DNA from: an uncultured Clostridiaceae bacterium
GTDB taxonomy: Bacteria; Bacillota; Clostridia; Lachnospirales; Lachnospiraceae
Length of the DNA: 10,130 nt
NCBI GenBank assembly: GCA_947175805.1
Contig: CAMWOF010000063.1
Location: 1 to 10,130, forward strand
Reading direction: 5' to 3'
Notes under the pieces: model-generated
Seen by the model: the letters and a program-made list of their open reading frames with translations, nothing else
Database searches by the model: none
What the model was told of the DNA's origin: nothing
Program-made: the position numbers and the translations under genes
Shown here: positions 1-5,189 of the stretch, piece by piece
How positions within the stretch are numbered: position 1 is the stretch's first letter
How the letters are laid out: each line of letters starts with the position of its first letter

Positions 1-317
1 GGATATACATATTTCGGCACGTATATCTTTTTAATCATGGCAGCGTTGACCCGCACAGATTTTACACAGGCGGAGGTGGAGGAGCTGAAAAAGGAATATA
101 ACAGCCTGCCCGATAACACATAGACAGGAAAATCCCTGTTACCCCGTCCCAAAAGCTTTCCGAACACCAGCGTTAACACTGTCATTGTCAGCAGCGGCTC
201 CAGCAGCGACCACAAAATTCCCAGATAGGAACGCCTGTATTTGAGCTTAATTCCCTTTTTTACCAGCTCCTGCAGCAAAAATGAATATCTCTTAAAGTTC
301 TTTAATTGTTCTATCAT
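1..317 (-). CDS. ABC-2 type polysaccharide export permease (TagG/Wzm-like), N-terminal part only
   Basis: The reading frame opens at an ATG at 317-315 and stays open for 105 codons to the left edge, so the C-terminal part of the protein lies outside the window. The visible part has a basic amphipathic N-terminus, then the motif KYRRSYLGILWSLLEPL at residues 26-42, which is characteristic of permeases that export O-antigen, capsule or teichoic-acid chains. The first membrane segment spans about 35-53, the segment FPVYVLSGRLLYSFF follows at 63-77, and a KKIYVPKY-type segment lies near 96-103. The family usually has about 260 residues and six membrane spans and works with an ATP-binding TagH/Wzt partner, which I would expect further left. 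The Shine-Dalgarno site GGAG lies at 326-329, 8 nt before the ATG. The gene starts 33 nt after the GT2 glycosyltransferase and is probably its operon partner. Family assignment rests on motif recognition; the exported polymer is unknown. Confidence 0.88.
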   Translation of the reverse strand, partial: MIEQLKNFKRYSFLLQELVKKGIKLKYRRSYLGILWSLLEPLLTMTVLTLVFGKLLGRGNRDFPVYVLSGRLLYSFFSSSTSACVKSVRVNAAMIKKIYVPKYVY

Positions 318-350
318 AGTTTTTTCTCCAATTATAATTCTCCAGTACCG

Positions 351-1115
351 CTACCGCTTTCCTGACGCCCCATAGTATTTCATCACACCGTGAAACGCAT
401 AGCTTATAAAACAGATTACGGACTGGAACATATTTAATCCCAGGTAGCGGTATACTTGAAAGGTCATTGCCGCCGATTTCCATTTATTTCTCGACTTTGA
501 ACCCTCGCTCAGCCTGTATTTCAGCATCGGCTCATCAATTCCCAAAACCCATCCGTACTCCCTCGCCACCTTCAGCCATGTTATATAATCCTCATGGCTG
601 TCGTCATGCTCCATGGGATAGCGGAGCATTACTTCTCTCAAAGCCACCACTGAGGACGTAGAAATACTGTTATGCTTCAAAAGCTCTTTATAGGTGATAC
701 GCTCTCTGACACCGATTTGCCTGCCTGCCGGCTTCCCGGAAGGCTTCATCAATTCCCTGCCTGTGGTAGACATTACCGCCTGGGTCTCTCTCATTTTTTC
801 AAGCTGACGCTTCAGCTTTCCCTCTGCCCACCAGTCATCTGCATCCAAAAAGGCAATATATTTGCCTGACGCTTCCCGGACACCCCGGTTGCGGCTGCCG
901 GCAACGCCTAAACGCTCTGTGTTTTGCAGCCATTTTACCCTGCTGTCTCCCCGATAGGCGTCAAGCACCCGGGAAAGCCCATCTGTAGACTGGTCATCTA
1001 TCACAAGCACCTCCAACGGTGTCTCCTGCTCCAGAGCAGAATCTATTGCCTGCTTAATATAATGGGCGCCGTTATATACCGGCATTACCACAGAAACCAA
1101 AACCTGATTTGACAT
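351..1115 (-). CDS. GT2-family glycosyltransferase (GT-A fold)
   Basis: This 254-residue protein is a typical family-2 glycosyltransferase that would transfer a sugar from a nucleotide-sugar donor to a growing lipid-linked glycan on the cytoplasmic face of the membrane. It opens with VSVVMPVYNG (residues 7-16), carries the nucleotide-binding acidic pair D40-D41 in VIDDQSTDG, the DxD metal motif D91-A-D93 in FLDADDWW, and the likely catalytic-base region H174-E175-D176. The last 40 residues contain a short hydrophobic stretch (about 229-242) that may touch the membrane. Donor and linkage cannot be read from the sequence. The gene follows the sugar-phosphate transferase after an 80-nt gap holding only two weak hairpins (1151-1164 and 1169-1186) and precedes the ABC export permease by 33 nt. 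Its best Shine-Dalgarno site, GGAG at 1128-1131, is 12 nt from the ATG, which is rather long. The fold assignment is firm; the specific role is inferred from neighbours. Confidence 0.93.
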   Translation of the reverse strand: MSNQVLVSVVMPVYNGAHYIKQAIDSALEQETPLEVLVIDDQSTDGLSRVLDAYRGDSRVKWLQNTERLGVAGSRNRGVREASGKYIAFLDADDWWAEGKLKRQLEKMRETQAVMSTTGRELMKPSGKPAGRQIGVRERITYKELLKHNSISTSSVVALREVMLRYPMEHDDSHEDYITWLKVAREYGWVLGIDEPMLKYRLSEGSKSRNKWKSAAMTFQVYRYLGLNMFQSVICFISYAFHGVMKYYGASGKR

Positions 1116-1195
1116 AGTTCTTTACTTCTCCAATTCCTATATCCGATTTTCCGTGCGCCAACGGTACCAAGTTCCATCCAGAACCTCCGTAACCC

Positions 1196-2560
1196 TTACT
1201 TCTGCGCTGTTTTCTGATCCTTATTCACGCCCTCTGTGTTATCCTTCTGGAAAATCACCTTGAGGGTCATTAGCATCAGCTTCAAATCCAGGAAAATAGA
1301 ATAATTCTCCAAATACAATAAATCCAGCTTCAGCTTATCATAAGGCGTGGTATTATATTTTCCGTAAACCTGCGCATATCCTGTGAGCCCTGCCTTCATC
1401 GTGAGCCTGTATTCAAATTCAGGAATACTCTGTTCATATTGCTCCGCAATTTCCGGCCGCTCCGGCCTCGGTCCCACAATCGACATATCCCCATTGATAA
1501 TATTTAAAAGCTGGGGAAGCTCGTCCAAATGGGTCTTCCGCAAAAAACGTCCTACCGGGGTAATTCTGTCATCGTCCTTCATCGCCAGCCTTGCCCCATC
1601 CTGTTCAGAATCCATGCGCATACTTCTAAACTTATAAATCATAAAATGTCTGCTGCCAAATGTCAACCTTTCCTGTTTATAAAATACCGGACCGCCGTCA
1701 TAAAGATGAATTAACAGTGCGACCACCAGGAAAAACGGCAGCGTAATCAGCAACATCGGCAGGGCAATGACTAAATCCAGAAGACGCTTTGTAATCTTTT
1801 GCTGGAAATCCAGCCCGTTGTTCCTCGCCAGTAAAAGCGGCGTGTCAAACAGGTGGATGGTATCCGTGCCGTTTAGGATAATATCTGAAATCTTCGGCGT
1901 TACATACACGCGTATGGCGTGTTTAAAGCAATGCTTCAGGATAATGTTCCTCTGCTCCGCAGGCAGGTCATACAAAATGACCGACTCGTACTTTACAATG
2001 ACCTCTTTAATTTTATCCATGCCTTCTGAAATGTTGATAGAAGCGCGTACATGGAACTTATCCCTTCTGCGCTCCATTTTTTCCAGCATATCCTCATAGT
2101 CATACTGCCCATAAACTACAATCATCTGGTGAGGCGGATACAGCTTTCTGTATATGCACCTTGAAATCCATACCCACAGAAACCCATTTATGATTTGAAT
2201 CACGCTCATAGCCAGTATCGGTTTAAAGTCCATGAACCAACGGTTCACCAGTGTCATCTGAAGATAGGTCACCACATTGGTGCAGATGACTGCCAGAACT
2301 TGGGAAAAGGTTACGTCTACGGTTCGCAGATAACCTACCTTCAATGCGCCAAACACCCTGGCAAAAAGCAGGAAGATTACCACATAGACCAAAATCATGA
2401 CATAATTTCCCCGCTCCCAGAATGGCTCAATAATCTTTTTACTGTAATACACAAACCATGTATATCCGAAAAAGAATCCATGCATTGTCACATTCAGTGC
2501 ACCGGTCAGAAACATTATTAACTTTTTGTATTGATTATAATCCTTTTTATATTCCTTCAT
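1196..2560 (-). CDS. Polyprenyl-phosphate sugar-1-phosphate transferase (WbaP/EpsE-type initiating enzyme)
   Basis: This 454-residue membrane enzyme is expected to start glycan assembly by moving a sugar-1-phosphate from a UDP-sugar to undecaprenyl phosphate. The N-terminal third has about four hydrophobic segments (near 14-38, 53-72, 82-104 and 113-134). A soluble region follows (about 140-250), then the C-terminal bacterial sugar transferase domain (about 256-440). That domain begins with KRLLDL and a hydrophobic re-entrant segment, and carries YKQER (294-299 region), YKFRSM (309-314), the catalytic acidic pair in LDELPQ (D346-E347), IVGPRPERP (361-369) and GLTGYAQVYG (391-400). Length and order match full-length polyprenyl glycosylphosphotransferases. 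It starts 11 nt after the racemase stop, and its Shine-Dalgarno candidate AGGTG overlaps that stop codon, which suggests translational coupling. Which sugar is transferred is not visible. Family confidence is high. Confidence 0.95.
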   Translation of the reverse strand: MKEYKKDYNQYKKLIMFLTGALNVTMHGFFFGYTWFVYYSKKIIEPFWERGNYVMILVYVVIFLLFARVFGALKVGYLRTVDVTFSQVLAVICTNVVTYLQMTLVNRWFMDFKPILAMSVIQIINGFLWVWISRCIYRKLYPPHQMIVVYGQYDYEDMLEKMERRRDKFHVRASINISEGMDKIKEVIVKYESVILYDLPAEQRNIILKHCFKHAIRVYVTPKISDIILNGTDTIHLFDTPLLLARNNGLDFQQKITKRLLDLVIALPMLLITLPFFLVVALLIHLYDGGPVFYKQERLTFGSRHFMIYKFRSMRMDSEQDGARLAMKDDDRITPVGRFLRKTHLDELPQLLNIINGDMSIVGPRPERPEIAEQYEQSIPEFEYRLTMKAGLTGYAQVYGKYNTTPYDKLKLDLLYLENYSIFLDLKLMLMTLKVIFQKDNTEGVNKDQKTAQK

Positions 2561-2571
2561 CGCCCTTACAC

Positions 2572-3282
2572 CTACATATTTCTTAAAGTCCCTCCGCAGG
2601 CAACAATGCAGCTCCTTGCCAGCACATCCAGTGCATCAATAAAAAATGTATCTGTCAGCATATAATTTTCACGGAACACAGATAATTCCGTACAAGCCAG
2701 CAAAACCGCATCGCAGCCTCTGCCTCGCAGCTCCTCCACCACCCGCTCAAAATCGGACAGGCTTCCCTTGTCTCCCTTTTTAATCTGGTCATAAATGATC
2801 CGCATAACCCATGCCTGCATCTCCTCAGACGGATATACCGTCTCCATTCCGTATTTTTCTAATGCATTCCGGTACAAATCAGACTTCAGCGTTCCCGTGG
2901 TGCCCATAACGCCCACGGTCTTATGCCCCATTTTATGGGCATAGGCAGCCGCCTCTGTAATCATATTCACAAAACTGTCACCAATTTCCCCAGTAATATT
3001 ATCTGCAAAATAATGACAAGTATTGCATGGAATTGCAATATAATCACTGTGCATTTCAAGCAGCATCCGCATATCCTGGGAAATAATGTCCCATAGTTCC
3101 TGCTGCCTGCCATTCAAAATGTATTCTGTGCGGTCTGGCAGAGATGCGTGATTGTAAATAAGGATATCTAAATGCTCCCTGTCACTCTCCACCTTTGTCT
3201 GGTCAATGATACGTTTAAAAAACACCTGTGTTGCCTCTGAACCCATGCCTCCAAGTATACCTAAGCGTTTTCTTGTGTCCAT
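2572..3282 (-). CDS. Aspartate/glutamate racemase family protein (probable amino-acid racemase)
   Basis: The 236-residue product fits the cytosolic, cofactor-independent Asp/Glu racemase family, which interconverts L- and D-amino acids using two cysteines. It begins LGILGGMGSEAT (7-18) and has the first catalytic cysteine C86 in IPCNTCHYF, a GVMGTTGTL loop (124-132), and the second cysteine C197 in LLACTEL. Both cysteines are present and the length is normal, so the enzyme looks active. The pattern resembles aspartate racemases (PCNTCH) more than MurI glutamate racemases, but the substrate is not proven. It is the first gene behind a strong promoter, and its Shine-Dalgarno site AAAGGA (3291-3296) lies 8 nt before the ATG. 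The position just ahead of a polysaccharide-initiating enzyme is unusual: the D-amino acid might serve peptidoglycan crosslinks, decorate the glycan, or have no connection with it. Confidence 0.9.
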   Translation of the reverse strand: MDTRKRLGILGGMGSEATQVFFKRIIDQTKVESDREHLDILIYNHASLPDRTEYILNGRQQELWDIISQDMRMLLEMHSDYIAIPCNTCHYFADNITGEIGDSFVNMITEAAAYAHKMGHKTVGVMGTTGTLKSDLYRNALEKYGMETVYPSEEMQAWVMRIIYDQIKKGDKGSLSDFERVVEELRGRGCDAVLLACTELSVFRENYMLTDTFFIDALDVLARSCIVACGGTLRNM

Positions 3283-3314
3283 GCAATCCGTCCTTTCTGG
3301 CGGGCGCTCCTCCG

Positions 3315-3343
3315 ATAATAAATGCTCCTATCACTTATGTCAA
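3315..3343 (-). promoter_or_regulatory. Sigma-A-type promoter for the racemase/polysaccharide genes
   Basis: On the minus strand a perfect -35 TTGACA (3338-3343) is followed after exactly 17 bp by TATTAT (3315-3320), five of six matches to the -10 consensus. Transcription would start near 3308, about 25 nt before the racemase ATG. It lies in the 95-nt gap after the cohesin protein gene, so the polysaccharide genes can be transcribed independently of the cohesin/dockerin pair. Confidence 0.8.
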
Positions 3344-3368
3344 ACACGCCACAATAAAATATCTGTCT

Positions 3369-3389
3369 AAAACATTCCTATGAGGAATG
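3369..3389 (-). terminator. Possible weak intrinsic terminator overlapping the cohesin-gene stop codon
   Basis: Read on the minus strand, a perfect 7-bp inverted repeat CATTCCT / AGGAATG with a 3-nt loop is followed at once by TTTT and, a little later, another short T run. The stop codon TAG at 3378-3380 lies across the loop and the second arm. The stem is short and only moderately GC-rich, so termination would be partial at best. It makes sense as the end of the glucosaminidase/cohesin unit because a strong promoter follows directly. Confidence 0.4.
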
Positions 3390-5162
3390 ATCTTCATCAT
3401 CAATCTGAATTGTCGGAACAGGCGCAGTATCCCTGGATAATTTGGTTTTTTCCTCCGCAGACTGCTGGTCAAGCGCCAGCTTAGACACCAGTGCCGCAGC
3501 TTTCTCCTCCAAATCATTTCCTTTTTCATCAGTGTCTTTCCCGGCTGCCATACCCGGCTTGTCATCCGGTGTATTTGCCGAGGCGCCGTCCTTTTGTATA
3601 TCTGCAGATGCATTATCAATCCCTGCTACTTCCGTATCCATATGCTTTATCCCTTCTGCCTTAACAGTTTCCTGCTCATTTTCCCGTAATGTTTTTTTCA
3701 GGGAAATATTTTTACCCAGGGTAATGGTCCACACAAACAACAAAAATAACGCTGCAAGCAATGAGCACATACTGATAAGCTTCAAGGTTTCGTAAGGAAT
3801 CTTCGCCCCTGCCGGTGTACCTGCCTCTTCTACAGGCTCTACGGATGCCTCAATGACAGGTTCGTCCTCAGAATCCGTCTCCTGAGCGATATAGCGAATA
3901 AACCCGCCCTCTATCGTATCATAGTAATACAGCCCTTCTTCGCCATTCAGCTTTTTTGCATATACAAGAATTATCTCTGTGCTGCTTTCATTGATAAAGC
4001 CAGGGATTATCACACCGTTTAAATCCATCTCCACGCTTCTATATCCTGCCGGAATCTCAACGCTGTCATCTGCCTTCAACACAAACAGCCTGCTTCCTGC
4101 CGTCTGCATTTCTCTGTATGCCAGAAATCCACCAGTCAGCTCATCATACATAAACCAAGTCGGCGTACCAGAAGCATCTAACAGGCATACCAGCATAATC
4201 GCCTCTCCCGGGCCTGTAAATGCCAAAATTTCCTGCTCCTTATAAACGGAGGCTGTCTGTGTAAACTCCGCCGGAAGCTCTAATCCCTCTGCAGAATCAG
4301 CAAAGGTATATGTCACACCGTCAATTAGTACCGTAATTGTCTCTTCCGGCACTTCTGTCTGCTCTGTGTTTTCAGAGGCATTCTCAGAGGATGCCTCTGA
4401 CGCTGTCGTATTTTCCGTTTTCTCCTGCTCAGTTGTATTCTGTGCCGCTCCCGCCTTTTTTGTACAGATTATCGTATAGGTCTTCTTATCCCCGGATTCT
4501 GCCGTCACGGTCACCTTAACATTATTATCTCCTGCCTTCAGTTTCTTATTACCTGATACTGATACGGATGCCTTTGCATCATGAGGCGCAGCACTTACCA
4601 CAAGTTCATCCACATTTTCATCTACGCTGACAGTATAGCGGGTGACATCCGGTGAAAATGCCGGGGACAATTTACCCGGCGAAACGCTTAAGGAAGCTAA
4701 AGCATTGTCCGTGGATGCCGTTGCCTGTGCTTCTACCGTAACCTTCGCACCTGCATGCTTTAATTCTGCAGCGTTCTCATCCCATGTGTATGCCTCACCG
4801 CCCGTTGTAGAAATCGTAGTGCTTCCGCTGCCCACCGCCTTGAACTTTAAGGACGCCTTTAAGGACTTGGCAGAGCCATCACCGTAACCTGCAATATTGA
4901 CCGTGCCGCCGCCGCCGCTTCCAGAGCCGCCGGTATATTCAATCACACTGCTGTCATAGGTAACCGCCATGGAATAAGACCCAATGGCGTCGGCACATTT
5001 GACTGTGACCGTCACCGTCAGGCTGCCACCCTCCTGTATAGAACTGGAGGACAATGCGATGGTCACGTTTGCAGAGGCTGCCTCAGCACGCACACCGGGA
5101 AATAAACTGATAACCAACGCTACAATCAATAATATGCCCAAAAACCTGTTCTGTCTTTTCAT
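3378..5162 (-). CDS. Membrane-anchored surface protein with cohesin-like and cadherin-like domains and a cytoplasmic tail
   Basis: The 594-residue protein has a clear modular layout. Residues 1-29 form a signal peptide (basic start, hydrophobic core, likely cleavage after AEA). Residues about 32-145 resemble a cohesin domain: NVTIALSSSSIQEGGSLTV, then AVTYDSSVIEYTGG, then a glycine-rich loop and LKASLKFKAV. Residues 155-236 form a cadherin-like beta-sandwich (LASLSVSPGKLSP, TRYTVSV, NVKVTVTAESGDKKTYTI). A Thr/Ser/Glu/Asn-rich linker (238-275) leads to an unrecognised domain (276-428) with two similar YD..(4-6)GGF..Y elements near 339-349 and 414-424. A single membrane span (about 460-482) is followed by an acidic, polar tail of about 112 residues (483-594). 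The start is supported by GGAGG at 5170-5174, 7 nt before the ATG. It follows the dockerin-bearing glucosaminidase by 27 nt, so it is the natural candidate to bind that dockerin. The cohesin call is by fold pattern and needs a profile search. Confidence 0.87.
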   Translation of the reverse strand: MKRQNRFLGILLIVALVISLFPGVRAEAASANVTIALSSSSIQEGGSLTVTVTVKCADAIGSYSMAVTYDSSVIEYTGGSGSGGGGTVNIAGYGDGSAKSLKASLKFKAVGSGSTTISTTGGEAYTWDENAAELKHAGAKVTVEAQATASTDNALASLSVSPGKLSPAFSPDVTRYTVSVDENVDELVVSAAPHDAKASVSVSGNKKLKAGDNNVKVTVTAESGDKKTYTIICTKKAGAAQNTTEQEKTENTTASEASSENASENTEQTEVPEETITVLIDGVTYTFADSAEGLELPAEFTQTASVYKEQEILAFTGPGEAIMLVCLLDASGTPTWFMYDELTGGFLAYREMQTAGSRLFVLKADDSVEIPAGYRSVEMDLNGVIIPGFINESSTEIILVYAKKLNGEEGLYYYDTIEGGFIRYIAQETDSEDEPVIEASVEPVEEAGTPAGAKIPYETLKLISMCSLLAALFLLFVWTITLGKNISLKKTLRENEQETVKAEGIKHMDTEVAGIDNASADIQKDGASANTPDDKPGMAAGKDTDEKGNDLEEKAAALVSKLALDQQSAEEKTKLSRDTAPVPTIQIDDEDHSS

Positions 5163-5189
5163 CTGTTTTCCTCCATACCTTTTATTTAC

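Noticed and set aside
1..123. Plus-strand open frame ending at TAG 121-123, looking like the end of a membrane protein
   Set aside because: The minus strand of the same bases encodes a clear ABC-2 permease with conserved motifs, a good start and a ribosome site, so the plus frame is its shadow.
292..483. Minus-strand 63-codon frame
   Set aside because: It overlaps the ends of the glycosyltransferase and permease genes in another frame, has no family features and is explained by its neighbours.
1767..2521. Plus-strand frames of 108-110 codons opposite the sugar transferase
   Set aside because: The minus-strand gene is intact with all family motifs, and the plus frames are shadows without recognisable domains.
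3335..3619. Minus-strand 94-codon frame over the tail of the cohesin-like protein
   Set aside because: It is a frame-shifted shadow; the main frame continues without a break to its own stop, and the shadow product is Arg/Trp-rich with no pattern.
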